Numbered from the stretch's first letter, positions 1-5,260 are shown. The stretch is 5,687 bases of DNA from an uncultured Collinsella sp. (GCA_902464645.1 CABQKL010000113.1:1-5687), one strand, 5' to 3'. Notes: generated by a model not told the origin, from the letters alone. Numbers and translations are program-made.

Positions 1-359
1 GCACGCTCCATGAGCTGCTTGGAGAACAGCTTGGAGCCCTCCATCTGGGCACCCTCGGCACCCGGGCCAAAGCAGGGAATACCCGCCGCGCGCACGGCGT
101 CGGCCACGCCCGCCACGAGCGGAGCCTCGGGGCCAATCACAACGAGTCCGCATCCATGGCTCTGCGCAAACGCCGCCACGGCAGCAGGATCGCAATCGTC
201 GAGAACCACATTCTCGCCGCAGCTCGCGGTGCCGCCGTTACCCGGCGCGATGTAGAGCTTGCCGGCGCGCGGTGATGCTGCGAGCTTGGCTGCCAGAGCA
301 TGCTCGCGGCCGCCGCTGCCCAACAACAGGATGTCGATGGTTTGAGTGTCCGCCTTCAA
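1..359 (-). CDS. purD: Phosphoribosylamine-glycine ligase (GAR synthetase), N-terminal part, cut by window edge
   Basis: This is the N-terminal 119 codons of PurD, which joins phosphoribosylamine to glycine using ATP in the second step of de novo IMP synthesis in the cytosol. Seen in the translation: the nucleotide-fold opening GSGGREHALAAKL (residues about 14-26), PGNGGT about 20 residues later, then GPEAPLVAGVADAVRAAG and, near the edge, EGSKLFSKQLM, all characteristic of the PurD N-domain and the start of its ATP-grasp region. The start is taken as TTG at 359-357: no in-frame ATG lies near the motif start, and a perfect AGGAGG at 370-365 sits 5 nt upstream. The family usually has about 420-430 residues, so about 70% lies outside the window. 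It follows purA by 118 nt on the same strand, with two hairpins in the gap. The family call is firm; the TTG start is likely but inferred. Confidence 0.95.
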   Translation of the reverse strand, partial: MKADTQTIDILLLGSGGREHALAAKLAASPRAGKLYIAPGNGGTASCGENVVLDDCDPAAVAAFAQSHGCGLVVIGPEAPLVAGVADAVRAAGIPCFGPGAEGAQMEGSKLFSKQLMER

Positions 360-364
360 GGGTG

Positions 365-370
365 CCTCCT
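365..370 (-). promoter_or_regulatory. Ribosome-binding site deciding the TTG start of purD
   Basis: AGGAGG on the minus strand is a full match to the anti-Shine-Dalgarno core, 5 nt before TTG. It decides the start because the nearby upstream in-frame codons contain no ATG or GTG. The GC hairpin at 383-401 ends 12 nt upstream, so the site is left free when that hairpin forms. Confidence 0.8.
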
Positions 371-382
371 CTATGGATTACC

Positions 383-401
383 GGCCCGCTCCGCGCGGGC
401 C
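383..401 (-). repeat. GC-rich hairpin in the purD leader
   Basis: A perfect 7-bp inverted repeat, GGCCCGC and GCGGGCC, surrounds a 5-nt loop. It lies between the purA-purD hairpin at 414-455 and the purD ribosome-binding site. No T-tract follows on either strand, so it does not look like an ordinary intrinsic terminator. It may stabilise or time translation of the purD mRNA, or be a processing signal; the sequence alone does not choose between these. Confidence 0.6.
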
Positions 402-413
402 CATTACAAGCAA

Positions 414-455
414 ATATACCCCTCGGCCGCCCATCTGGGCTGCAAAGGGGTATAT
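414..455 (-). terminator. Long hairpin after purA, terminator-like or attenuator
   Basis: The 42 nt fold into one rod: outer arms ATATACCCCT (414-423) and AGGGGTATAT (446-455) pair perfectly. Inward, the 5x5 internal stretch adds a U-G wobble and two G-C pairs between two mismatches, and GCCC/GGGC closes an AGAU tetraloop. Seventeen of 19 positions pair. The hairpin starts 22 nt past the purA stop codon. On the minus strand it is followed by UUGCUUGU, a poor U-tract, so it may terminate only partly and let some transcripts reach purD. The structure is certain at sequence level; its role as terminator is an inference. Confidence 0.55.
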
Positions 456-477
456 CGCAATAACCAAATAACGCCGA

Positions 478-1764
478 TTACTTCCAGAATCGGTTGATGA
501 TCTGCTCGCGACCGGCGCCAACGCCGATGAACGTCACGCGGGTGTGTGCCAGATCCTCGATAAACGCCACGTAGTCCTGAGCCTCCTGCGGCAGCTCATC
601 AAAGCTGCGGCAGCCGGTGATGTCGCACTTCCAGCCAGGGAGCTCCTCGTAGATGGGCTTGGCATGCTCAAAACGCACCTGGTGCTCGGGCACGCTCGTG
701 TAACGCTCGCCGTCGACGTCATAGGCAACGCACACCTTAATGGTGTCGAAGGCCGAAAGCACGTCGAGCTTGGTCACGGCGATGTCGGTGAGGCCGTTGA
801 CGCGTGAGGCATAGTTGGCGATAGGGCCGTCAAACCAGCCGCAGCGACGACGGCGACCGGTGGTCACGCCGTACTCGTAGCCCTCCTCGGTCAGCGTGTG
901 GCCGGCCTCGGACTCATAGGAGAGCTCGGTGGGCATGGGACCCGAACCGACGCGGGTAATGTAGGCCTTCATGACGCCCAGCACGCGGTCGACGTTCTTC
1001 ATGCCGACACCGGAACCGGTAATGGCGCCGCCAGCGGTGCAGTTAGAAGACGTCACGTACGGATAGGTGCCGTGATCGATGTCGAGCAGAGTCGCCTGGG
1101 CGCCCTCAAACAGCAAATCCTTGCCCTCATCGATCATGTTGTTGAGCAGCAGGCTCGTCTCGGTGATGTAGGGGCGCAGGCGCTCGGCCATGGGCAGGTA
1201 CTCATCGCAAATCTGATCCACGGTGTAGGTGGGCAGGTTGTAGATGAGCTCCAGCTCGGGGTTCACGCGGGCAAGAGCGGTCTCCAGCTTATCGCGGAAC
1301 AGTGCCTCGTCCAGCATGTCCTGCATACGCAGGCCGATGCGGGCCATCTTGTCCTGGTAGCACGGACCGATGCCGCGCTTGGTGGTACCGATGTTCTTCT
1401 TGCCGAGCTTCTGCTCAAAGGCGCCATCCAGATCGATGTGGTACGGCATGATGACATGCGCGTTGCCGCTGATCTTGAGATTCTTGGTGGTGATGCCATC
1501 GGCCTCGAACATGTCGATCTCCTCAAGGACAACCTTGGGGTTGACGATGCAGCCGTTACCGATTACCGACACGTGGTCGGAATACATGATGCCGGAGGGC
1601 ACCTGGTGCAGGCCGTACTTCTTGCCGTTGACGACGATGGTGTGGCCGGCGTTGTTGCCGCCCGAATAGCGCACGACGGCATCAAAGTCGCCGGCGACCA
1701 GGTCGCAGATCTTACCCTTGCCCTCATCGCCCCACTGGGCACCGACCAAAACGGTTGACGGCAT
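478..1764 (-). CDS. purA: Adenylosuccinate synthase
   Basis: PurA condenses IMP with aspartate using GTP to give adenylosuccinate, the first committed step from IMP to AMP, in the cytosol. The 428 residues match the usual family length. Visible motifs in order: WGDEGKGK at 11-18 (phosphate-binding loop, with the catalytic Asp at 13), NNAGHT at 37-42 (catalytic His 41), GTTKRGIGP at 126-134, FEGAQATLLDIDHGTYP at 219-235, TTGRRRRCGWFD at 301-312 (IMP- and aspartate-site arginines), and TKLDVL at 331-336 of the guanine-binding region. The ATG at 1764 is preceded by GAGGAG (1775-1770) at 5 nt. The gene lies 91 nt downstream of dnaB and has a likely promoter of its own overlapping the dnaB stop. 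All key residues are intact and nothing suggests damage. Confidence 0.98.
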   Translation of the reverse strand: MPSTVLVGAQWGDEGKGKICDLVAGDFDAVVRYSGGNNAGHTIVVNGKKYGLHQVPSGIMYSDHVSVIGNGCIVNPKVVLEEIDMFEADGITTKNLKISGNAHVIMPYHIDLDGAFEQKLGKKNIGTTKRGIGPCYQDKMARIGLRMQDMLDEALFRDKLETALARVNPELELIYNLPTYTVDQICDEYLPMAERLRPYITETSLLLNNMIDEGKDLLFEGAQATLLDIDHGTYPYVTSSNCTAGGAITGSGVGMKNVDRVLGVMKAYITRVGSGPMPTELSYESEAGHTLTEEGYEYGVTTGRRRRCGWFDGPIANYASRVNGLTDIAVTKLDVLSAFDTIKVCVAYDVDGERYTSVPEHQVRFEHAKPIYEELPGWKCDITGCRSFDELPQEAQDYVAFIEDLAHTRVTFIGVGAGREQIINRFWK

Positions 1765-1791
1765 GTTTACTCCTCACATTCATGGACTGTC

Positions 1792-1808
1792 CGCGCACCG
1801 CAAGCGCG
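1792..1808 (-). repeat. Small hairpin in the purA 5' leader
   Basis: CGCGC and GCGCG flank a 7-nt loop between the proposed purA -10 element and the purA ribosome-binding site. A 5-bp GC stem of this kind can arise by chance at this base composition, so it is recorded as a leader structure of unknown meaning. Confidence 0.35.
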
Positions 1809-1828
1809 CAGAAGCACAAAACATTCCC

Positions 1829-1857
1829 AGTATACCCGTGCAACGGGCGCCTGTCCT
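1829..1857 (-). promoter_or_regulatory. Probable purA promoter overlapping the dnaB stop codon
   Basis: On the minus strand AGGACA (1857-1852; 4 of 6 matches to the -35 consensus) is separated by exactly 17 nt from TATACT (1834-1829; 5 of 6 matches to the -10). The -35 overlaps the dnaB TAG at 1858-1856. Initiation near 1822 would give a leader of about 58 nt before purA. The spacer contains the inverted repeat CCCGT-TGC-ACGGG (1847-1835), which touches the -10 and could be an operator. No intrinsic terminator lies between dnaB and purA, so readthrough from dnaB is also expected. Confidence 0.6.
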
Positions 1858-3247
1858 ACTCCTCGGTATGCGCCCCATCAAGCTCATAGAACTTGGTGGA
1901 TGCCGGCAGGAACATCAGGTCGACGTCGCCGATCGGGCCCGAACGGTTCTTTGCCACGACGATACGCGTAACGCCCTCGTCGGGTCGGTCGTCGCGCGAG
2001 GCCTCGGCCTCGTCGGCGGATCGGTCCAAGAACATGACGATATCGGCGTCCTGCTCGATGGAGCCCGATTCACGCAGGTCGGACAGCTGCGGGCGCTTGC
2101 CGGTACGGGATTCAACCTGACGCGACAGCTGCGACAGCGCGATCAGCGGAATCTTGAGCTCCTTGGCCATAATCTTCAGGCCACGCGACATCTCGGAGAC
2201 CTCGACGGTGCGGCTCTCGGAACGACGTCCCGGCGGGGGGCTCACCAGCTGCAAGTAGTCCAGGATGATGATGGCCTTCTCCTTGTTATGGAGCATGCGG
2301 CGGCTCTTGGCGCGAATCTCGGTCACCGTGGTGCCGGGCGTATCGTCAATCAGAATATCGAGCTTGGACAGCGTCTGCGTGGCCTCATTGATGTTGGCCC
2401 ACTGCTCGGGGCTAATGCGACCCGTACGGAAGTCGCTGATCGAGATCATGGCATAGGCGCAAATCAGACGCTGGGCAATTTCCTTGCCCGACATCTCCAG
2501 CGAGAAGAAGCCGACGGTATAGCCAGCGGCGGCGGCATTGAGTGCCAAGTTCAGGGCGAACGACGTCTTACCCACGGCGGGGCGGGCGCCGATAATGATG
2601 AGCTGGCCCTCGCGGAAGCCCATGAGCATACGGTCGAGCGACGGGAAGCCCGTGGGCACGCCTGCAGCCTGACCGCCAGCCTTGCACACTTCCTCGGCCT
2701 CGTTATATGCCTCGACCATAAACTCGGTCAGCGTCTTGTAGCTCGACTTAACCTCACGCGCCGTGACCTTGAGCAGCTTGCTCTCGGCCAGCTCCACGAC
2801 CTCTTTGGTGTCGGTGGGGGCGTTGTAGGCCAGCGCGTTGATCTCGTTGGTGGCGCCAATCAGCTCACGCAGCATCGAGTCGCGACGAACGATGGCGGCA
2901 TGGTGCTGCCAGTTAACGAGCGACAGAGTCTGTCCCATCAGCTCCAAAATGTACGCCTCGCCGCCCACGGCATCGAGCTTGTTGATGCTTCGCAGGTAAT
3001 CGATCAGCGAGATAGAGTCAATGGGGATACGACTGTTATACATATCGACCATCGCGGTATAGATGGTCTTATGAATGGGCCGGTAGAAGTCATCGGGCTG
3101 CAGCTCGACTTGGGCCTCTTCGACCACCTCGGGCGATAGCAGCATAGCGGCCAGTACGTTGGCCTCTGCATCTTGGTTTTGGGGGAGACCCAACTTAGAG
3201 CCACGGTCCTCGACCGTCAGCCCCGTCTCCCTATCGTCATATGCCAT
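1856..3247 (-). CDS. dnaB: Replicative DNA helicase
   Basis: DnaB is the hexameric 5'-3' helicase that unwinds DNA at the replication fork and recruits primase. The 463 residues (from the start chosen here) match the family length, and there is no intein. The N-terminal helical primase-contact domain opens with LPQNQDAEANVLAAML (about 21-36) and the RecA-like motor follows: Walker A GARPAVGKTS (220-229), SLEMS (249-253), Walker B ILDYLQL (328-334), the ALSQLSR motif (370-376), and the KNRSGP arginine-finger segment (433-438). An in-frame ATG 12 nt upstream (3259) would add MRTL, but only the ATG at 3247 has a well-placed ribosome-binding site, GAGGA at 3257-3253, and that site overlaps the upstream ATG. 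The gene is isolated from rplI by a strong terminator, so it needs its own promoter. The function is certain; the start is likely. Confidence 0.97.
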   Translation of the reverse strand: MAYDDRETGLTVEDRGSKLGLPQNQDAEANVLAAMLLSPEVVEEAQVELQPDDFYRPIHKTIYTAMVDMYNSRIPIDSISLIDYLRSINKLDAVGGEAYILELMGQTLSLVNWQHHAAIVRRDSMLRELIGATNEINALAYNAPTDTKEVVELAESKLLKVTAREVKSSYKTLTEFMVEAYNEAEEVCKAGGQAAGVPTGFPSLDRMLMGFREGQLIIIGARPAVGKTSFALNLALNAAAAGYTVGFFSLEMSGKEIAQRLICAYAMISISDFRTGRISPEQWANINEATQTLSKLDILIDDTPGTTVTEIRAKSRRMLHNKEKAIIILDYLQLVSPPPGRRSESRTVEVSEMSRGLKIMAKELKIPLIALSQLSRQVESRTGKRPQLSDLRESGSIEQDADIVMFLDRSADEAEASRDDRPDEGVTRIVVAKNRSGPIGDVDLMFLPASTKFYELDGAHTEE

Positions 3248-3252
3248 GAGCG

Positions 3253-3257
3253 TCCTC
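3253..3257 (-). promoter_or_regulatory. Ribosome-binding site selecting the downstream ATG of dnaB
   Basis: GAGGA lies 5 nt ahead of ATG 3247. The alternative ATG at 3259 overlaps this element and has no purine-rich site at a suitable distance, so the shorter protein beginning MAYDDRE is preferred. Confidence 0.7.
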
Positions 3258-3288
3258 ATTCATATCGCTTGCGAGCATCCATAGTATC

Positions 3289-3316
3289 AGCCGCGGCTAT
3301 AAATCGAGCCGCGGCT
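3289..3316 (-). repeat. Twin perfect 10-bp palindromes upstream of dnaB
   Basis: AGCCGCGGCT occurs at 3289-3298 and again at 3307-3316. Each copy is a perfect palindrome, and their centres are 18 bp apart. Because each copy is self-complementary, the pair is at once a direct repeat (two dimer-type operator sites) and an inverted repeat able to form a 10-bp stem with an 8-nt AT-rich loop. It begins about 42 nt before the dnaB ATG and surrounds the only promoter-like elements found there. No T-tract follows on either strand, so it is not a standard terminator. Confidence 0.75.
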
Positions 3317-3322
3317 TGGCAA
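3296..3322 (-). promoter_or_regulatory. Candidate dnaB promoter, weak
   Basis: On the minus strand TTGCCA (3322-3317; 5 of 6 to -35) is followed after 15 nt by TATAGC (3301-3296; 4 of 6 to -10). The spacing is 2 nt short of optimal. One palindrome fills the spacer and the other overlaps the -10 and extends just past it, as expected of a repressible promoter. A promoter is required because of the terminator upstream, but this exact placement is uncertain; GATACT just downstream is another possible -10 without a convincing -35. Confidence 0.3.
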
Positions 3323-3346
3323 TCATCACCGAACCAAACGGATGAA

Positions 3347-3366
3347 CGGTCCCATACACGGGACCG
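3347..3366 (-). repeat. 7-bp hairpin between the rplI terminator and dnaB
   Basis: CGGTCCC and GGGACCG flank a 6-nt loop. No T-run follows on either strand. It lies 35 nt beyond the rplI operon terminator and 31 nt before the palindrome pair. It could be a protein site or RNA structure of the dnaB control region, or the remains of a second terminator. Confidence 0.5.
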
Positions 3367-3400
3367 CATCTCAATGACTGCCACGACACTCACCCAGCGC

Positions 3401-3439
3401 AAAAAATAAAAGGGCGCCCTGGTCTCCCAGAGCGCCCTT
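3401..3439 (-). terminator. Rho-independent terminator of the rpsF-ssb-rpsR-rplI operon
   Basis: Starting 32 nt after the rplI stop, 13-nt arms (3439-3427 and 3422-3410) pair at every position, with one U-G wobble, around a GAGA tetraloop. The stem is followed by UUAUUUUUU, with two further U residues inside the base of the stem. This is a textbook intrinsic terminator for leftward transcription. On the plus strand the hairpin is followed by CTTCTTAG, so it is probably effective in only one direction. Confidence 0.95.
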
Positions 3440-3471
3440 CTTAGAACAAGATTGTTGCGTTGCAGCAAATG

Positions 3472-4011
3472 CTACTCGGCAGCAGCCTCGGTCTCGACCT
3501 CGGCGGTCTCGGCCTCGGCGACCTCAGCGGTCTCCTCAACCTCAGCCTCGGCAGCGAGCTCCTCGGCGGTAACGCCAACGAGAACGACAACCTCGGCCTT
3601 GATCTCGCGGTACAGCGAGATAGCAACGGTGTGGGCACCGGCAACCTTGATGGGCTTGCCGAGCTCGACGCGCTTGCGGTCGATGTCCATACCGAGCTGA
3701 TCCTTGATGGCGTCAGCGATCATAGCGGCGGTAACGGAGCCAAAGAGGATGCCCTCGTCGCCAACCTTGACGTCAACGGTGACCTGCTTGCCCTCGAAGG
3801 CAGCCTTGGTCTCGTTGGCGGTAGCCAGACGGACGGCCTCGCGCTTGGCGATGTTGTTGCGACGCTCGTCAAGCTGCTTGAGGTTGCCCTTGGTGGCGGC
3901 AACAGCGAGCTTCTTGGGGAACAGGAAGTTCTCAGCGTAACCCTGAGCGACCTCTACGACGTCACCCTCGCCGCCCTTGCCCTTGATCTCATCGAGAAGA
4001 ATAACCTTCAT
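3472..4011 (-). CDS. rplI: Large-subunit ribosomal protein bL9 with an acidic C-terminal tail
   Basis: bL9 binds 23S rRNA near the L1 stalk and helps keep reading-frame fidelity between ribosomes. The N-domain is intact (MKVILLDEI at 1-9, then GKGGEGDVVEVAQGYAENFL at 11-30). It is followed by the long connecting helix (about 41-74) and the C-domain (about 75-148, including ILFGSVT at 88-94). The usual family length is about 148-150 residues, but this protein has 179. Residues 149-179 are 13 Glu, 11 Ala and a few Val, Thr and Leu, with no basic residue. The ATG at 4011 follows GGGAG at 7 nt. rplI begins 15 nt after rpsR and is the last gene before the operon terminator. The tail is probably disordered; its function is unknown. 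Confidence 0.97.
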   Translation of the reverse strand: MKVILLDEIKGKGGEGDVVEVAQGYAENFLFPKKLAVAATKGNLKQLDERRNNIAKREAVRLATANETKAAFEGKQVTVDVKVGDEGILFGSVTAAMIADAIKDQLGMDIDRKRVELGKPIKVAGAHTVAISLYREIKAEVVVLVGVTAEELAAEAEVEETAEVAEAETAEVETEAAAE

Positions 4012-4026
4012 GATGCGTCTCCCTTC

Positions 4027-4293
4027 TTAGCCGCGGTCGCGGTTGCCACGAGAGGAAACCACGGGGACGGTGTACGGCAGGAGAGCCATCTCGCGGGCGC
4101 GCTTGATGGCGTTGGCGATGTCATGCTGATGCTGCGTGCAAGCGCCAGTGACGCGACGGGGCTTGATCTTGCCACGGTCGGTCATGTACTTACGGAGAAG
4201 CTGAGTGTCCTTATAGTCGATGAACTCAGTGTTCTCCTTGCAGAACTGGCAGTACTTACGACGCGGCTGACGTGCAGAATAATCATTAGCCAT
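4027..4293 (-). CDS. rpsR: Small-subunit ribosomal protein bS18, zinc-binding (C+) form
   Basis: bS18 sits on the platform of the 30S subunit as a heterodimer with bS6. The 88 residues include the RNA-binding core YKDTQLLRKYMTDRGKIKPR (27-46) and the C-terminal helix region AIKRAREMALLPY (62-74). Cys15, Cys18, Cys52 and His55 form a CxxC plus CxxH set, the pattern of the zinc-binding C+ version of this protein; the alternative C- version lacks these ligands. The frame stays open upstream to an ATG at 4344, but the added residues (MRGGFGSPK and so on) are not S18-like and come from hairpin sequence. ATG 4293, with AAAGG 9 nt before it, is the start. Gap to rplI: 15 nt. Confidence 0.97.
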   Translation of the reverse strand: MANDYSARQPRRKYCQFCKENTEFIDYKDTQLLRKYMTDRGKIKPRRVTGACTQHQHDIANAIKRAREMALLPYTVPVVSSRGNRDRG

Positions 4294-4302
4294 GTCAAAA
4301 TA

Positions 4303-4307
4303 CCTTT
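4303..4307 (-). promoter_or_regulatory. Ribosome-binding site deciding the rpsR start
   Basis: AAAGG stands 9 nt ahead of the ATG at 4293. It is weaker than the rpsF site. Just 5 nt upstream is the 3' arm of the hairpin at 4313-4338, so folding or protein binding there could affect access. Confidence 0.55.
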
Positions 4308-4312
4308 CATTT

Positions 4313-4338
4313 GGCAACTTCGGCGAGCCGAAGCCGCC
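4313..4338 (-). repeat. Intercistronic hairpin between ssb and rpsR
   Basis: On the minus strand the arms GGCGGCTTCGG and CCGAAGTTGCC pair along all 11 positions, with two G-U wobbles as RNA, closing a 4-nt CTCG loop. The hairpin is in the 72-nt gap after ssb, just upstream of the rpsR ribosome-binding site. No U-tract follows, so it is unlikely to be a terminator. The wobbles mean the structure is better formed as RNA than as a DNA palindrome. It may be an mRNA stability or processing element, or a translational control site for rpsR. Confidence 0.65.
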
Positions 4339-4365
4339 TCTCACTCAAAAATAGGTGAACAACCC

Positions 4366-4818
4366 TTAGAACGGGATGTCCTCATCGTAGACGTCGACCG
4401 CGGGCGGCGTAGCCACCGGTGCGGCAGGACGTGCTGCGGGCGCGGGAGCTGCGGGGGCGTAACCGCCCTGATCGTAGCCACCCTGGCCACCACGGGAGCT
4501 CATAAACTCGATCTCATCGACGATGACCTCAAGCTTGCTCCTGCGCTGACCGTCGCGCTCCCAAGAGCTGTAGCGCAGCTTGCCCTCGATCGCGACCTTG
4601 TTTCCCTTTGCCAGGAAACGGCTCACGGCCTCGGCGCGGGTGCCGAACATAGTGCAGTCGACAAAGTTGGGATAGTCCTCCCACTCGCCAGTCTGCGCGT
4701 TGCGGCGACGATCGTTCACGGCGACGCCAAAGGACAGAACCTGGGTTCCGCCGGCGGTGGCGCGCAGCTCGGGATCGCGGGTGAGGTTACCGGTGATGTT
4801 CACTCGATTGATGCTCAT
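4366..4818 (-). CDS. ssb: Single-stranded DNA-binding protein
   Basis: SSB coats single-stranded DNA during replication, repair and recombination, usually as a tetramer. Residues 1-106 form the OB-fold (MSINRVNITGNLTRDPELR at 1-19, then NFVDCTMFG at 51-59, KGNKVAIEGKL at 71-81 and the strand KLEVIVDEIEFM at 95-106). Residues about 107-140 are a disordered Gly/Gln then Ala/Pro-rich linker. The end YDEDIPF (144-150) is the conserved acidic tip that recruits partner proteins. The total of 150 is normal. It is 48 nt downstream of rpsF in the usual rpsF-ssb-rpsR order, which couples its supply to ribosomal protein synthesis. The upstream AGGA is about 12 nt from ATG 4818, a little long. Confidence 0.98.
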   Translation of the reverse strand: MSINRVNITGNLTRDPELRATAGGTQVLSFGVAVNDRRRNAQTGEWEDYPNFVDCTMFGTRAEAVSRFLAKGNKVAIEGKLRYSSWERDGQRRSKLEVIVDEIEFMSSRGGQGGYDQGGYAPAAPAPAARPAAPVATPPAVDVYDEDIPF

Positions 4819-4866
4819 AACTCACTACTTCCTCTTGGGGCACAAGCCCAGTCCAAAACGACAGTC

Positions 4867-5160
4867 TTACTCCTGGTCGTCGCGACGGACGATCATGTGG
4901 CGGACCACAGCGTCGGTGATGCGCAGGACGCGATCAAGCTCGGCGATCTGGGTAGGATCTGCGTGGAAGTTGATGAGGGTGTAGTCACCATCGGTGAGGT
5001 CGTTGATCTCGTAGGCGAGCTTGCGCTTGCCCCACTCGTCAACGGAGTCGACCTTGCCAGCGCCCTCAGCGATCGTGGTATCGATACGCTTCATAACAGC
5101 GAGACGAGTCTCGGGGTCGAGCGACGGGTCAACAAAGAACAGCAGTTCATAAGCCTTCAT
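4867..5160 (-). CDS. rpsF: Small-subunit ribosomal protein bS6
   Basis: bS6 pairs with bS18 on the 30S platform and binds the central domain of 16S rRNA. The 97 residues fit the family. Visible features are the first strand MKAYELLFFVDPSL (1-14), the hallmark WGKRKLAYEI (43-52), the strand DYTLINFHA (59-67) and the final helix-strand segment ELDRVLRITDAVVRHMIV (74-91). An in-frame ATG at 5181 would add MPRGGDN, but those codons overlap the ribosome-binding site; AGGAGGTGA at 5173-5165, 4 nt before ATG 5160, fixes the start. It is the first gene of the rpsF-ssb-rpsR-rplI operon, behind a promoter near 5232-5260 and a hairpin leader. Confidence 0.97.
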   Translation of the reverse strand: MKAYELLFFVDPSLDPETRLAVMKRIDTTIAEGAGKVDSVDEWGKRKLAYEINDLTDGDYTLINFHADPTQIAELDRVLRITDAVVRHMIVRRDDQE

Positions 5161-5164
5161 ATTG

Positions 5165-5173
5165 TCACCTCCT
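5165..5173 (-). promoter_or_regulatory. Near-perfect ribosome-binding site of rpsF
   Basis: AGGAGGTGA is complementary to almost the full 3' end of 16S rRNA. It is the strongest site in the window, fitting the head of a ribosomal protein operon, and it rules out the longer in-frame start at 5181. Confidence 0.85.
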
Positions 5174-5186
5174 CTGGGCAAATGTG

Positions 5187-5215
5187 GCTTCAGGTCGTGA
5201 AGGTGCGCCTGAAGC
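5187..5215 (-). promoter_or_regulatory. Hairpin in the rpsF leader, possible autoregulatory site
   Basis: GCTTCAGG and CCTGAAGC form a perfect 8-bp stem around a 13-nt loop (5195-5207). It starts about 10 nt after the inferred transcription start and ends 13 nt before the rpsF ribosome-binding site. In several bacteria the bS6:bS18 complex binds a structured rpsF leader to repress its own operon. The position suits such a role, but I do not see a CCG triplet in the loop, which I recall as a signature of that motif, so the assignment is only tentative. Confidence 0.5.
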
Positions 5216-5231
5216 AGGAAAAGACTTGGTA

Positions 5232-5260
5232 ATAATATCTTTCAACCTCCCAGGCTGCAA
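5232..5260 (-). promoter_or_regulatory. Probable promoter of the rpsF operon
   Basis: On the minus strand TTGCAG (5260-5255; 3 of 6 to -35) is 17 nt from TATTAT (5237-5232; 5 of 6 to -10). Transcription would begin near 5225, giving a leader of about 65 nt that contains the 8-bp hairpin. The -35 is weak. A 6-bp inverted repeat (5254-5271) covers it and could bind a regulator. Confidence 0.5.

Noticed and set aside
360..477. Purine riboswitch or PurR box in the purA-purD gap or purA leader
   Set aside because: No three-way junction of the purine riboswitch type and no CCGAACA-type PurBox was found; the structures present are simple hairpins.
898..1758. 286-codon plus-strand open frame antisense to purA
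   Set aside because: Composition-driven shadow of purA, with His/Val/Asp-rich low-information sequence and no start signal.
1718..3139. 473-codon plus-strand open frame antisense to dnaB
   Set aside because: It overlies a complete, motif-intact dnaB and shows no recognisable protein motif; a codon-bias shadow.
4027..4344. Longer rpsR starting at ATG 4344
   Set aside because: The extra 17 residues are encoded by the intercistronic hairpin and do not resemble bS18; ATG 4293 has a ribosome-binding site.
4867..5181. Longer rpsF starting at ATG 5181
   Set aside because: The added codons are the Shine-Dalgarno sequence of the true start at 5160.
3460..5232. 590-codon plus-strand open frame running antisense to rplI, rpsR, ssb and rpsF
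   Set aside because: It is the mirror of four certain genes, with a Leu/Gly/Asp-biased composition typical of antisense frames in GC-rich coding DNA, no domain and no ribosome-binding site.
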